Of a stretch of DNA of 64,000 bases, positions 8,083 to 17,405 are shown one piece after another. The translations under genes and the position numbers were made by a program. Under the pieces are notes generated by a model. The model was not told the DNA's origin and ran no database searches. It saw only the letters and a program-made list of their open reading frames with translations. This stretch comes from Acrocarpospora phusangensis (GTDB lineage: Bacteria; Actinomycetota; Actinomycetes; Streptosporangiales; Streptosporangiaceae), in contig NZ_BOOA01000029.1 in the NCBI RefSeq assembly GCF_016862995.1, positions 34,207 to 98,206 of the forward strand, read 5' to 3'. The first letter of the stretch is position 1; each line of letters opens with the position of its first letter.

Positions 8083-10059
8083 ATGCCCGCCGAACAGGCC
8101 GGCTTCGTCGGCCGCAGGCCGGAGATCGCCGAAGTCGCCCGACTGCTGGAGCTGTCGCGCCTGGTCACGCTGACCGGCGTCGGCGGAATCGGGAAGTCCC
8201 GGCTGGCCGGCGCGGTGGCGGACGAGCTGCGGGCGGGCTTCCCCGGCGGCGTCACCCGGGTGGACCTGGCCGAGGTCCGCGACCCCGGACTGCTCGCCCC
8301 CACGGTGGCGGAGGCCGTCCCGCTCGCCGAGGAGCCGGCCAGGACCCCGGAGGAGACGCTCGCCGCGTACCTGGCCGACCGGCGGCAGCTGCTCGTGCTC
8401 GACGGCGCGGACGCGCTGGTGGACGGATGCGCAAGGCTGACCGAGACCCTGCTCAAGGCCGCGCCCGAGCTGCGGATCATGGTGACCAGCCGGCAGTCCC
8501 TGGACGTGGCGGGGGAGCACCTGTTCGTGGTCGGCCCGCTGGCCAAGGCCGACGCGATCACCCTGCTCAACGAACGCGCCGGACGCGCGCTGGTCGAGGA
8601 CGGCGGGCTCTGCGAACGCCTGGACGGCATCCCGCTGGCCATCGAACTCGCCGCCGGCCGCCTCGCCGACCGGTCGGTGGCCGAGGTCATCGGCGGCCTC
8701 GGCGACCGGTTCCGCCTGCTGGACGGGCTGCGCCGGGTGATCGGCTGGAGCCACGAGCTGTGCTCCCCGGGCGAACGGCTGCTCTGGGCCCGGCTGGCCG
8801 TCTTCTCCGGCCGCTTCGACCTGTCCGCCGCCGAGGAGGTCTGCGCCGACCGCGTCATCCCGCCGTACGAGGTGCTCGACTTGGTCAGCGGCCTGGTGGA
8901 GCGCTCGATCCTGGTGCGCGAGGAGGGCTCCCGCTACCGCATGCTGGACACCGTCCGCGAGTACGGCGCGGAGTGGCTGCGCCGCCTCGGCGAGGAGGAG
9001 ACCTTCCGCCTGCGCCGCCGGCACAAGAACTACTACCTGCGCCTGGCCCGCCGCGGCGAGACCGAGTGGTTCGGCCCCGGCCAGGGGGCGGTCCTGACCA
9101 GGACCAGGTCCGAGCACGGCAACCTGCGCAGCGCCCTGGAGTTCTGCCTGAGCATCCCCGGCGAGGTCCGCGACGGCCTGGAGCTGGCCGGCTGCCTCTG
9201 GTTCTACTGGGTCGGCTGCGGCCACCTCGGCGAGGGCCGGCACTGGCTGGAACAGGCGCTCGCGCTGGACCCCTCGCCCACGCCGGAACGCGCCAAGGCC
9301 CTGTGGGCGACCGGATACGTGGCCCTGCTGGGCGGCGACACCGACCGCGCCGTACGCCTGCTGGAGGAGTGCCGGGAGGGCGGCGACAACCGGACCAGGG
9401 CCAGGGCCACCCACCGGCTGGCCAGCGCCGCCCTGCTCACCGACGACTACGCCGCCGCCATCCCCCTCTTCGAGGACGCCCTGGACCAGTACGCCTGGCT
9501 CGGCATCCTGGACAGCCAGACCCTCCTGGGCAAGGTCGGCCTGTCCCTGGCCCTGGCCTTCGACGGGCGGCTCCAGGAGTGCCTGCGGCTGACCCAGGAG
9601 GTCAGGGCCGACTGCGAGGCCCACGGCGACCGGTGGGTGCTGTCGTACGCGTACTACGCGCAGGCGTACGCGCACTGGGCGAACGGGGAGCCGGACGAGG
9701 CCGAGCGGCTCGCCCGGGAGTCGCTGGAGATCAATCGGTCCTTCGACGACCTGGTCGGCACGGTGCTGGACGTGGAACTGCTGGCCCTGGTGCTGGCGGA
9801 CGCCGGGGAGTACGGGCGGGCGGTGCTGCTGCGGGGCGCGGCGGCCCGGCTGTGGCGCTCGGTCGGTCCGCCCCTGTTCGGCTCGCGCGGTTTCAACGCC
9901 CCGCACGAGGACTGGGAGAGCCGGGCCAGAAGCGCCCTGGGGGACGCCGGATACGAGGCCGCGCTGGCCAGAGGCCGCCAGGCCGGGCTGGACTATGCGT
10001 TAGAAATATCTTCCCCAGGAGTGGTTTTCTCCACAGGTGTGGTCGATTCTCGGCCCTGA
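8083..10059 (+). CDS. STAND/AfsR-like ATPase with TPR-like C-terminus, copy 1
   Basis: The 658-residue protein has an NB-ARC-type nucleotide-binding module from the very N-terminus: Walker A GVGGIGKS (Lys38), a Walker-B-like LLVLDGAD, a sensor TSRQ and the GIPLAIELAAGRL motif. A winged-helix-like region follows (YRMLDTVREYGAEWL), then about 350 helical residues of degenerate TPR-like repeats. It resembles the ATPase part of AfsR without the SARP DNA-binding domain. No ribosome binding site is seen; a TACGAT -10-like box (8071-8076) lies 6 nt before the ATG, so the mRNA may be leaderless. Its Walker B lacks the DNCEH form common in relatives. It is paralogous to the next gene. Confidence 0.8.
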   Translation: MPAEQAGFVGRRPEIAEVARLLELSRLVTLTGVGGIGKSRLAGAVADELRAGFPGGVTRVDLAEVRDPGLLAPTVAEAVPLAEEPARTPEETLAAYLADRRQLLVLDGADALVDGCARLTETLLKAAPELRIMVTSRQSLDVAGEHLFVVGPLAKADAITLLNERAGRALVEDGGLCERLDGIPLAIELAAGRLADRSVAEVIGGLGDRFRLLDGLRRVIGWSHELCSPGERLLWARLAVFSGRFDLSAAEEVCADRVIPPYEVLDLVSGLVERSILVREEGSRYRMLDTVREYGAEWLRRLGEEETFRLRRRHKNYYLRLARRGETEWFGPGQGAVLTRTRSEHGNLRSALEFCLSIPGEVRDGLELAGCLWFYWVGCGHLGEGRHWLEQALALDPSPTPERAKALWATGYVALLGGDTDRAVRLLEECREGGDNRTRARATHRLASAALLTDDYAAAIPLFEDALDQYAWLGILDSQTLLGKVGLSLALAFDGRLQECLRLTQEVRADCEAHGDRWVLSYAYYAQAYAHWANGEPDEAERLARESLEINRSFDDLVGTVLDVELLALVLADAGEYGRAVLLRGAAARLWRSVGPPLFGSRGFNAPHEDWESRARSALGDAGYEAALARGRQAGLDYALEISSPGVVFSTGVVDSRP

Positions 10060-10077
10060 GCGTGATTTGCTGCGGGC

Positions 10078-12090
10078 GTGAATCTGCCCGCCGAGACGAG
10101 CACCTTTGTCGGCCGCTACCTGGAGTTATCTGAGCTCCGCCGATTAATGGGCGAGTCGCGGCTGGTCACGCTGACCGGTCCGGGCGGTGTCGGCAAGACC
10201 CGCCTCGCCATCCGCGCCGCCGCCTCCGATCCCGGCATCCGGGTGTACTTCGCCGAACTGGCCGCGGAACGCAACGGCGACCTGCTCGCGCACGCGGTCG
10301 CCGCCGCCCTCGGCCTGCGCGAGCAGTCGGTCCGCCCGCAGGCCGAGGTGGTCGCCGACCATCTGGCCGGCCGGCGGCTGCTGCTCGTCCTGGACACCTG
10401 CGAGCACCTCATCGAGGCCGCCAGGGACCTGGCGGGACGCATCCTGGCCGCCGCCCCCGGCGTGCGCCTGCTGGCGACCAGCCGGCAGCCGCTCGGCCTG
10501 CCGGGGGAGCGCGTCTACCGGGTGGAACCGCTGATCGCCGCCGACGCCGAACGCCTGTTCTGCGAGCGCGCCGTCGCCGTCCTCCCCCAGTTCACCCCGA
10601 CCGACGCCGTGGTACGGCTCTGCAGCCGCCTCGAAGGCATCCCGCTCGCGCTCGAACTGGCCGCCCGGCGGCTGCGCGCGCTCTCCCCCGAGGAGATGGC
10701 CGACCGGCTGGACGACCGGTTCGCGGTGCTGGGGGGCGGGAGCCGTACCGGGCGGCATGACGGGCTGCGGTCGGCGGTGGGGTGGAGCCACGAGCTGTGC
10801 ACGCCCGACGAGCGGCTGCTCTGGGCCCGGCTGTCGGTCTTCGCCGGCTCCTTCGACGTGGACGCGGCCAACCAGGTCTGCGCCGACGAACGTCTCGCCA
10901 ACGTGCCGGGCCTGCTGGCCAGGCTGGCCGACAAGTCCATCGTGCGGGCCGGCGACGACCGCTACCGCATGCTCGACACCATCCGCGAGTACGGCAGGGA
11001 CTGGCTGCGCGAACTCGGCGAGGAGGAACTCCAGCTCCGGCGGCACCGGGACTACTACCTCACCCTGGCCCGGGAGGCCGACGCCGACTGGTTCGGCCCC
11101 AACCAGTTCACCTGGGCGCTCTGGGTCCGCTGCGAGCTGCCCAACCTGCGGCTGGCCCTGGACCACAGCATCGCCAGCGCGGTCGGCCTGGAGCTGGTCG
11201 GCGCGCTCTGGTTCGTCTGGTTCTGCCTCGGCGAGATCCGGGAGGGGCGCTACTACCTGGACCGGGCGTTGGAACGTAACAGCAAACCAGGACCAGCCCG
11301 GACGAAAGCGCTGTGGGCCGCGGCCTGGGTGTCGTTCGCGCAGGGCGACCTGGACCTGGTCGCGCGCCGCACCGCCGAGGCCTGCGAGGCCGCGCTGGCC
11401 CAGGAGGACTGGGTCGGCGCCGGATACGCCCACCTCGGCCTGGGCGCGCTGGCCATCGTCAAGGGCGATCCTGCGCACGGCGGCGCGGTCGTGGAGCAGG
11501 CGATCCGCTACTTCGACCAGGCCGGCGGCCGGCATGTCGGCCGCCTGGTGGCCGCCACCGTGTTCAGCCTCTGCCTGCTGATGCGCGGCGAGCACGAGCG
11601 GGCCGCCGCCGTGATGGCCGCCCAGGGCACCGAGTGCGAGCTGGTGGGGGAGGTCTGGGCCCGGTCGTGCGGCGACTACATCAGGTCCCGGGTGGCGCTG
11701 GGCCGCGGCGACGCGGTGGCGGCGGACCGGCTGGCGCGGGCCGGGCTGAAGGCGGTCTGGCGGTTCGGCGACGTGCTGGGCAGCGCGGTCGCGGTCGACC
11801 AGCTGGCGGTGACGGCCGCCGCCATCGGCGACCACCTGCGGGCGGCCCGGCTGCTCGGCGCGGGCCAGCGGATCTGGGACGGCTTCGGCCTGAGCCAGTT
11901 CGGCTCGCCCGACTTCGCCGGGCCGCGCCTGGAGGCGGAGCACCGGGCCAGGACGGCGGTGGGCGACGCGGCGTTCGACCGCGAATACCGGGAAGGCGAG
12001 GCGATCCCTCCCGAGCGTGCGGTCGGTTACGCCTTGGGCGGTCTTCCCAATTCGCGAGTTGTACGGTGGAATCTTCCCGCCCCCGAATGA
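10078..12090 (+). CDS. STAND/AfsR-like ATPase with TPR-like C-terminus, copy 2
   Basis: The 670-residue product starts at GTG 10078, 18 nt after copy 1, and has the same domain order. Walker A is GPGGVGKT (Lys40), Walker B is LLLVLDTCEH, followed by TSRQPLGLPGE, GIPLALELAARRL, the RYRMLDTIREYG winged-helix segment and TPR-like helices. Blocks align with copy 1 over the whole length, so this is a tandem duplication that has diverged. Known relatives are signal-responsive regulators or scaffolds. It lacks a DNA-binding domain, so any regulatory output would go through a partner. An ECF sigma factor gene follows 31 nt later. Confidence 0.82.
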   Translation: MNLPAETSTFVGRYLELSELRRLMGESRLVTLTGPGGVGKTRLAIRAAASDPGIRVYFAELAAERNGDLLAHAVAAALGLREQSVRPQAEVVADHLAGRRLLLVLDTCEHLIEAARDLAGRILAAAPGVRLLATSRQPLGLPGERVYRVEPLIAADAERLFCERAVAVLPQFTPTDAVVRLCSRLEGIPLALELAARRLRALSPEEMADRLDDRFAVLGGGSRTGRHDGLRSAVGWSHELCTPDERLLWARLSVFAGSFDVDAANQVCADERLANVPGLLARLADKSIVRAGDDRYRMLDTIREYGRDWLRELGEEELQLRRHRDYYLTLAREADADWFGPNQFTWALWVRCELPNLRLALDHSIASAVGLELVGALWFVWFCLGEIREGRYYLDRALERNSKPGPARTKALWAAAWVSFAQGDLDLVARRTAEACEAALAQEDWVGAGYAHLGLGALAIVKGDPAHGGAVVEQAIRYFDQAGGRHVGRLVAATVFSLCLLMRGEHERAAAVMAAQGTECELVGEVWARSCGDYIRSRVALGRGDAVAADRLARAGLKAVWRFGDVLGSAVAVDQLAVTAAAIGDHLRAARLLGAGQRIWDGFGLSQFGSPDFAGPRLEAEHRARTAVGDAAFDREYREGEAIPPERAVGYALGGLPNSRVVRWNLPAPE

Positions 12091-12121
12091 TCCGATCCCC
12101 GCTGGAAGTTGATCCCCCCGA

Positions 12122-12664
12122 ATGCAGGACGACGAGGCGATAGCCCGCGCGTTGTCCGGCGATCTGGCCGCCTACGAGGTGCTGGTCGCCCGGTACAGCG
12201 CGGTCGCGCACCGGACCGCGCACCTGCTCGGCGCGGGGCACGAGGCGGAGGACGTGGTCCAGGAGGCGTTCGTCAAGGCGTACCGGCATCTGTCGGGGTT
12301 CCGGAGGGATTCGGCCTTCAAGCCGTGGCTGCTGCGGATCGTCGCCAACGAGACGCACAACCTGACGCGGTCGCGGGGGCGGCGGGCCGAGCTCGCCGTA
12401 CGGCTCGGGCAGGAGACCGAGGAGGTGTCCCAGGACGGGAACCCGGAGGGGGAGGCCGTGGCGGCCGATCGGTCGTCCCGGTTGCTCGCGGCCGTACGAG
12501 GGTTGCCTGATCGGGAACGTGAAGCGGTGGTTTGCCGGTATTTCCTGCAGTTGTCGGAAGCGGAGACCGCAGAGGTGCTCGGCTGTCCGGTGGGGTCGGT
12601 GAAATCCCGCACGTTCCGTGGCCTGCGGCGACTGCGAGAGGAGGTGGGCCGTGAACTCCTCTGA
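12122..12664 (+). CDS. ECF-type RNA polymerase sigma factor
   Basis: The 180-residue protein has sigma region 2 (VLVARYSAVAHRTAHLL, with AEDVVQEAFVKAYRHL) and region 4 (LPDREREAVVCRYFLQLSEAETAEVL, then GSVKSRTFRGLRRLRE). There is no region 3, as expected for the extracytoplasmic-function group. The ATG at 12122 follows a weak purine stretch. The 3' end overlaps the next gene by 14 nt, the usual coupling of ECF sigma and anti-sigma genes. It directs RNA polymerase to a small regulon of unknown content. Confidence 0.92.
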   Translation: MQDDEAIARALSGDLAAYEVLVARYSAVAHRTAHLLGAGHEAEDVVQEAFVKAYRHLSGFRRDSAFKPWLLRIVANETHNLTRSRGRRAELAVRLGQETEEVSQDGNPEGEAVAADRSSRLLAAVRGLPDREREAVVCRYFLQLSEAETAEVLGCPVGSVKSRTFRGLRRLREEVGRELL

Positions 12665-13577
12665 TAACTCTTCTGAGAACGCCGACGAATTTCCGGAGAA
12701 CGAGCAGACGCCGGAAGTTGTGCCGGGAAGTGACGATTTTTCGGGATTTGGGGATCTGGAGGATGAACTGCGGGCGCTGAGCGACGCGCTGGCAGTCCCC
12801 GAACCGAGCCCACCGGCCGACGTCGCCCGCGCCGTCCGGGCCGTCCTGGAACGCGAAGCCGAGGAACGCGCCTCACACGACGAAACCCCCGAGGGCGATC
12901 TACCGCAGTCCCCGCTTTCTCCGCGGCGCCAGATTTCGGAGCTTGAGGGTCCTGAGGCTGAGGGTTCGGAGCGGCCTGGTTCGCACGTGGTTTCCAGGCG
13001 TTGGCGGAGGCGGCGCCGGGTGGTCGCGGTCGTGGCGGCGTTCCTGGTGGTCCTGATCGCGGCCACGCCGCAGGGCCGGGCCGCCGTCGCGTCCATCCTG
13101 CGGTTCGCCGGCGTGGAGATCAGGATCGGCGAGCCGTCCCCGCTGCCCACCGGCGTGCCGTCCCCGCTGCCGGGCGAACGCCGCGTCTCCCTGGACGACG
13201 CCCGCGCCCAGGTGCGGTTCCCGCTGGTCGTGCCCGCCGTGCTCGGCGAACCCGCCGACATCAGGGTCGCCGACGACGGCCGCGTCGTCTCCATGTTCTG
13301 GCCCGGCGTCCGCCTCGACCAGTACGACGGCACCCTCGCGGAGGTCTGGCGCAAGGACCTGGGCCCGCCCTGGCCGGAGTCCGTCAACGTGGGCGGCGTT
13401 CCCGGCGTCTGGATCCAGCAGAAGCACGGCATCCAGTACAACCCGCCGACCGGTCCGCCCCAGGAGTTCCGGCTGGCCGGACCCACCCTGATCTGGCAGC
13501 GCGGCCCCGTCGGCCTCCGCCTGGAAGGCCCGGCCACGATCGACGAAGCCCGCCGGATCGGCGCCTCCGCGCAGTAG
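12651..13577 (+). CDS. Single-pass membrane protein, probable anti-sigma partner
   Basis: GTG 12651 is chosen over an earlier in-frame codon because GAGAGGAGG lies just upstream. The 308-residue protein has an acidic cytoplasmic N-terminus with a helical segment (LEDELRALSDALAVP), an Arg-rich stop signal, one transmembrane helix (about residues 124-142), and an extracytoplasmic domain with proline-rich spacers and a DUF4367-like fold. The overlap with the sigma gene and the topology suggest it holds the sigma factor until a signal arrives. There is no classic ZAS zinc motif (HxxxCxxC), so the anti-sigma role is inference. Confidence 0.7.
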   Translation: MNSSDNSSENADEFPENEQTPEVVPGSDDFSGFGDLEDELRALSDALAVPEPSPPADVARAVRAVLEREAEERASHDETPEGDLPQSPLSPRRQISELEGPEAEGSERPGSHVVSRRWRRRRRVVAVVAAFLVVLIAATPQGRAAVASILRFAGVEIRIGEPSPLPTGVPSPLPGERRVSLDDARAQVRFPLVVPAVLGEPADIRVADDGRVVSMFWPGVRLDQYDGTLAEVWRKDLGPPWPESVNVGGVPGVWIQQKHGIQYNPPTGPPQEFRLAGPTLIWQRGPVGLRLEGPATIDEARRIGASAQ

Positions 13578-13666
13578 CGGGTTCACGCGTGAGATTGATC
13601 ACTCATGGGACAGCTGGATCGGCCCGGCGTGAAATGCGCCCATGCGTCGGGGCGGAATGGGAGGTG

Positions 13667-14680
13667 CTAGTCCGCCAGCCAGGTGTCGATCTCGGTGAGG
13701 AGTTCCTTCTTCAGGGAGTCCGGGGCCGCCGAGGAGCGGATCGACTGGCGGGCCAGCTCGGCCAGTTCGGCGTCGCGGAAGCCGTACACGTCTCTGGCCA
13801 GTTCGTACTGGGGGAGCAGGCGGGCGCCGAAGAGCAGCGGGTCGTCGGCGCCCAGCGCGATCGGGACCCCGGCGTCGAAGAGCCGCCGCAGCGGCACGTC
13901 CTCGGCGTGCTCCACCACGCCGAGCCCGACGTTGGAGAGCGGGCAGACCTCGCAGGCGATCTGCCGGTCGGCCAGCCGTTCCATCAGCCGGGGGCTCTCG
14001 GCGGCCCGCACCCCATGCCCGACCCGGTCGGCGTCGAGATCGTCCACGCACTCGGCCACGCTGACCGCGCCCAGCAGTTCCCCGCCGTGCGGCACCGCCA
14101 GCAGCCCGGCCCGCTTGGCGATCCGGAACGCGCCGTCGAAGTCCCTGGCCCGGCCCCTGCGCTCGTCGTTGGAGAGCCCGAAGCCGATCACGCCCCGATC
14201 CCGGTACTGGGTGGCCAGCCGGGCCAGCGTGCGCGCGTCCAGCGGATGCCGGGTGCGGTTGGCCGCGACGATCACGGCCACCCCGATGCCGACCTGCCGG
14301 GCGGCCCGGTCGGCCGCGTCCAGCATGAGTTCGAGCGTCGCGGTCAGCCCGCCGAACCGCTGCGCGTAACCGGACGGATCCACCTGGATCTCCAGCCACC
14401 GCGAGCCCTCCGCCCGCTCGTCCTCGGCGGCCTCCCTGAGCAGCCGGTACACGTCCTCCGGGCGGCGCAGCACCGAGCGGGCGATGTCGTACAGACGCTG
14501 GAACCGGAACCAGCCGCGCTCGTCGGTGGCCCGCAGCCGCGGCGGCCAGTCCTCCACCAGCGCGTCCGGCAGGTGCACGCCCTGCTCGGCGGCCAGCTCG
14601 ATCAGCGTGGTGTGCCGCATCGAGCCGGTGAAGTGCAGGTGCAGGTGTGCCTTGGGCAGTGTGGGGAGCGGGCGTGGCAT
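13667..14680 (-). CDS. Adenosine deaminase family amidohydrolase
   Basis: The 337-residue protein (ATG 14680; a GTG at 14698 would add six residues) has the metal-binding HLHFTG (His14, His16), the later HGGE, GHGVR and GADDPL motifs of the adenosine deaminase fold. It hydrolyses an amino group from a purine nucleoside or related compound. The usual HxHLDG reads HLHFTG, so the Asp that contacts the ribose end in classical enzymes is Thr. Substrate could be adenosine or another adenine derivative such as aminodeoxyfutalosine. A similar gene is found beside the aminotransferase and secE in other actinomycetes. Confidence 0.8.
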   Translation of the reverse strand: MPRPLPTLPKAHLHLHFTGSMRHTTLIELAAEQGVHLPDALVEDWPPRLRATDERGWFRFQRLYDIARSVLRRPEDVYRLLREAAEDERAEGSRWLEIQVDPSGYAQRFGGLTATLELMLDAADRAARQVGIGVAVIVAANRTRHPLDARTLARLATQYRDRGVIGFGLSNDERRGRARDFDGAFRIAKRAGLLAVPHGGELLGAVSVAECVDDLDADRVGHGVRAAESPRLMERLADRQIACEVCPLSNVGLGVVEHAEDVPLRRLFDAGVPIALGADDPLLFGARLLPQYELARDVYGFRDAELAELARQSIRSSAAPDSLKKELLTEIDTWLAD

Positions 14681-14727
14681 TTCCTTATCCTGCCGCACCC
14701 GCTCCGGGCCCCGGGCGGGCTTTACCC

Positions 14728-15927
14728 TCAGCGGGCCTCGGCGAACAGCTTGGCCAACCGGCTGATGCCCTCGGCGAGGTCCTCGTCGCCGAGCGCGTAG
14801 GAGAGCCGGAAGTAGCCGGGCGTGCCGAACGCCTCACCGGGCACCAGCGCGACCTCCGCCTCCTCCAGGATCAGCCCGGCCAGCTCGGCCGTGGTGGCCG
14901 GCCGCTGCCCGCGCAGCTCCTTGCCCAGCAGCTCCTTGACCGACGGGTACGCGTAGAAGGCCCCGAAAGGTTCAGGGCACACCACGCCCGGGATCTCGTT
15001 GAGCAGGCGGACCATGGTCTGCCGCCGCCGGTCGAACGCCTCCCGCATGGCCGCCACCGCGGTCAGATCGCCGCTGACCGCCGCCAGCGCCGCCGCCTGC
15101 GCCACGTTCGACACGTTCGAGGTGGCGTGCGACTGGAGACTGGTCGCCGCCTTCACCACGTCGGCCGGGCCGATCAGCCAGCCCACCCGCCAGCCCGTCA
15201 TCGCGTACGTCTTCGCGACGCCGTTCAGCACCACGACGCGGTCCCTGAGCTCCGGCACGGCGGTCGCGACGCTGGTGAACTTGGCGTCGCCGTACACGAG
15301 GTGCTCGTAGATCTCGTCGGTGACCACCCAGAGCTCCTTCTCCAGCGCCCAGCGGCCGATCTCGGCGATCTGCGCGGGGGAGTAGACCGCACCCGTGGGG
15401 TTGGACGGCGAGACCAGCAGCAGCGCCTTGGTGCGCTCGGTCAGCTTCGCCTCCAGCTGCTCCACCGAGGCCAGGTAGCCGGTGGTCTCGTCGGTGACCA
15501 CGTCCACCTGCACGCCCCCGGCCAGCTTGATCGCCTCCGGATAGGTCGTCCAGTACGGCGCGACCACCAGCACCTCGTCGCCCGGGTCCAGGAGGGTCGC
15601 GAAGGCCTCGTAGACGGCCTGCTTGCCGCCGTTGGTGACCAGCACCTGCGCGGCGTCCACGGCCAGGCCGGAGTCCCGCTTGGTCTTGTCGGCGATGGCC
15701 TGCTTCAGCTCGGGCAGGCCCCCGGCGGGCGTGTACTTGTGGAAGCGCGGGTTCCGGCACGCCTCCACCGCCGCCTCGACGATGTAGTCCGGGGTCGGGA
15801 AGTCGGGCTCACCTGCGCCGAACCCGATCACCGGGCGGCCGGCCGCCTGCATGGCCTTGGCTTTGGCGTCCACGGCCAGGGTGGCGGACTCGGTGATGGC
15901 GGCGACTCGCGCGGAGATTCGGGACAT
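14728..15927 (-). CDS. aspC: PLP-dependent aspartate-type aminotransferase
   Basis: The 399-residue class I aminotransferase has the substrate-binding GAGEPDF, the SPSNPTG motif, the DEIYEHLVY segment and the PLP lysine Lys239 in [16 protein letters not shown], with the terminal Arg in the FRLSYAL block. It transfers an amino group between aspartate (or a similar amino acid) and 2-oxoglutarate. The type Ib form with RVGW is common in actinobacteria. It is transcribed away from tRNA-Trp and secE, a neighbourhood shared with other actinomycetes. Confidence 0.9.
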   Translation of the reverse strand: MSRISARVAAITESATLAVDAKAKAMQAAGRPVIGFGAGEPDFPTPDYIVEAAVEACRNPRFHKYTPAGGLPELKQAIADKTKRDSGLAVDAAQVLVTNGGKQAVYEAFATLLDPGDEVLVVAPYWTTYPEAIKLAGGVQVDVVTDETTGYLASVEQLEAKLTERTKALLLVSPSNPTGAVYSPAQIAEIGRWALEKELWVVTDEIYEHLVYGDAKFTSVATAVPELRDRVVVLNGVAKTYAMTGWRVGWLIGPADVVKAATSLQSHATSNVSNVAQAAALAAVSGDLTAVAAMREAFDRRRQTMVRLLNEIPGVVCPEPFGAFYAYPSVKELLGKELRGQRPATTAELAGLILEEAEVALVPGEAFGTPGYFRLSYALGDEDLAEGISRLAKLFAEAR

Positions 15928-16033
15928 GAGTCCATGTTTTCAGAACACGGACCGCGTTTCCCGCGCTATTCCAGCATCCGGACATTGCCACACGGTAGCT
16001 TTGAGCTGCGGGGACGTACGGGGAAGTTACTGG

Positions 16034-16063
16034 TTCGACGAAGCAGCCATTCCCACGTACACT
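16034..16063 (+). promoter_or_regulatory. Candidate promoter for tRNA-Trp and secE-nusG
   Basis: TTCGAC (16034-16039), an 18-nt spacer and TACACT (16058-16063) form a reasonable vegetative promoter about 55 nt before the tRNA. A second -10-like box, TAGGGT (16101-16106), lies closer. Confidence 0.45.
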
Positions 16064-16118
16064 TCACCGTCTAGTGGGCCACAACGCCGAAACAGTCGGG
16101 TAGGGTGGTGCACGGCTT

Positions 16119-16191
16119 AGGGCACTAGCGCAATTGGTAGCGCACCGGTCTCCAAAACCGGCGGTTGGGGGTTCGAGTCCCTCGTGCCCTG
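16119..16191 (+). tRNA. trnW: tRNA-Trp (anticodon CCA)
   Basis: The cloverleaf is complete: acceptor AGGGCAC (16119-16125) pairs with GTGCCCT (16184-16190), anticodon stem CCGGT/ACCGG encloses CTCCAAA with CCA at 16152-16154, and the T-loop is GTTCGAGTC. The discriminator is G16191 and the 3' CCA is not encoded. It lies 45 nt before secE, where actinomycetes commonly have it. Confidence 0.97.
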
Positions 16192-16236
16192 CGGAGTGCG
16201 GTCCGCGCACTAAGGGCGTAAGAGCCGCCGGTTGCG

Positions 16237-16518
16237 ATGGACACGACGGATCAGGTGAGGACTGTGGCGATCGACACGCGCGGCGAGGCCGCGGCACAGC
16301 CAGGCAAGCCGAGCGGCGAGAAGAAGACGAAGCGCACCTCTCCCGCCCTTTTCTATCGGCAGGCCGTCGGCGAGCTGCGTAAGGTCATCTGGCCTACCCG
16401 GAAGGACCTGATCAACTACACCATCGTGGTCCTCGTGTTCTGTCTGATCATGGTGGGAATCGTGTCCGGACTGGACTACCTGTTGACGAGGGGCGTGCTC
16501 GCGATCTTCGGTTCCTGA
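16237..16518 (+). CDS. secE: Protein translocase subunit SecE
   Basis: The 93-residue protein has a hydrophilic N-terminus, the conserved amphipathic segment with [12 protein letters not shown], and a single membrane helix (about residues 64-84). It clamps SecY in the Sec translocon. ATG 16237 is used; GTG 16264 is an alternative. It precedes nusG by 44 nt, the canonical bacterial arrangement. Confidence 0.95.
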   Translation: MDTTDQVRTVAIDTRGEAAAQPGKPSGEKKTKRTSPALFYRQAVGELRKVIWPTRKDLINYTIVVLVFCLIMVGIVSGLDYLLTRGVLAIFGS

Positions 16519-16562
16519 TCGCCGCGCACGTCAGTTCCACCGAAGAAAGAGGAATTGTCACC

Positions 16563-17324
16563 GTGTCCGAGTCCCCGCTGCCGGTCGACGGCTCCCACGA
16601 CGAGCACGACGAGTGGGAAGCCGAGACGACGGAAGAGGCAGAAGAGGTCGAGCAGGAGGTCGAGGAGGCCGCCGGCGCAGGCGATGCTGACGTCGAGGCC
16701 TCCGCCGTCGACGAAGACGGTGACGTGCTTCCCGATGTCGACCCCATCGAAGAGTTCAAGCGCCAGCTCCGCGGCCAGTTCGGCGAGTGGTACGTGATCC
16801 ACTCGTACGCGGGCTACGAGAACCGGGTGAAGCAGAACATCGAGAGCCGTACCGGTTCGCTCAACATGGAGGACTTCATCTTCCAGGTCGAGGTGCCGAC
16901 GCACACGGTCACCGAGTTCAAGGGCGGCAAGAAGACGCCGATCAAGGAGCGGGTGCTCCCCGGTTACGTGCTGGTCCGGATGGACCTGACCGACGAGTCC
17001 TGGGCCGCCGTGCGGAACACGCCCGGCGTGACCGGCTTCGTCGGCCTGTCCAACAAGCCCAGCCCGCTCAACCTCGACGAGGTCGCCAAGCTGCTGGCGC
17101 CGGAGCCGACCGAAGAGGTCAAGAAGGCCTCGGCGAAGGCCACGGCCTCCACCGTCGAGTTCGAGATCGGCGAGTCGGTCACCGTCATGGACGGCCCGTT
17201 CGCCACGCTCCCCGCCTCGGTCAGCGAGATCAGCCCCGAGTCGCAGAAGCTCAAGGTGCTGGTGTCGATCTTCGGCCGGGAGACGCCGGTGGAGCTCTCG
17301 TTCAACCAGGTCTCGAAGATCTGA
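16563..17324 (+). CDS. nusG: Transcription termination/antitermination factor NusG
   Basis: The 253-residue protein starts at GTG 16563. An acidic N-terminal extension of about 65 residues, rich in Glu and Asp, precedes the NGN domain ([18 protein letters not shown]) and the C-terminal KOW domain ([18 protein letters not shown]). NusG binds RNA polymerase and links it to Rho or the ribosome. The acidic extension is usual in actinobacterial NusG. A GC-rich hairpin follows the gene. Confidence 0.96.
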   Translation: MSESPLPVDGSHDEHDEWEAETTEEAEEVEQEVEEAAGAGDADVEASAVDEDGDVLPDVDPIEEFKRQLRGQFGEWYVIHSYAGYENRVKQNIESRTGSLNMEDFIFQVEVPTHTVTEFKGGKKTPIKERVLPGYVLVRMDLTDESWAAVRNTPGVTGFVGLSNKPSPLNLDEVAKLLAPEPTEEVKKASAKATASTVEFEIGESVTVMDGPFATLPASVSEISPESQKLKVLVSIFGRETPVELSFNQVSKI

Positions 17325-17366
17325 TCTCGGCGATCTGACCTCCACGATCTGACGGAGTCGTCCGGG

Positions 17367-17390
17367 GGCTCGGGCCCTTTGGCCCGGGTC
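17367..17390 (+). terminator. Possible terminator after nusG
   Basis: GGCTCGGGCC (17367-17376) pairs with GGCCCGGGTC (17381-17390), including two G-T wobbles, loop CTTT, followed by TTCGT but no long T-run. It may partly separate nusG from rplKA. Confidence 0.4.
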
Positions 17391-17405
17391 TTCGTCCCGG
17401 TCAAG

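Noticed and set aside
7990..9906. A 638-codon minus-strand frame
   Set aside because: Shadow of STAND ATPase copy 1; the + strand frame has Walker motifs and coherent domains.
16119..16191. tRNA-Trp as an integration site
   Set aside because: No integrase or duplicated tRNA 3' end is visible, and its neighbours are the conserved secE-nusG genes.
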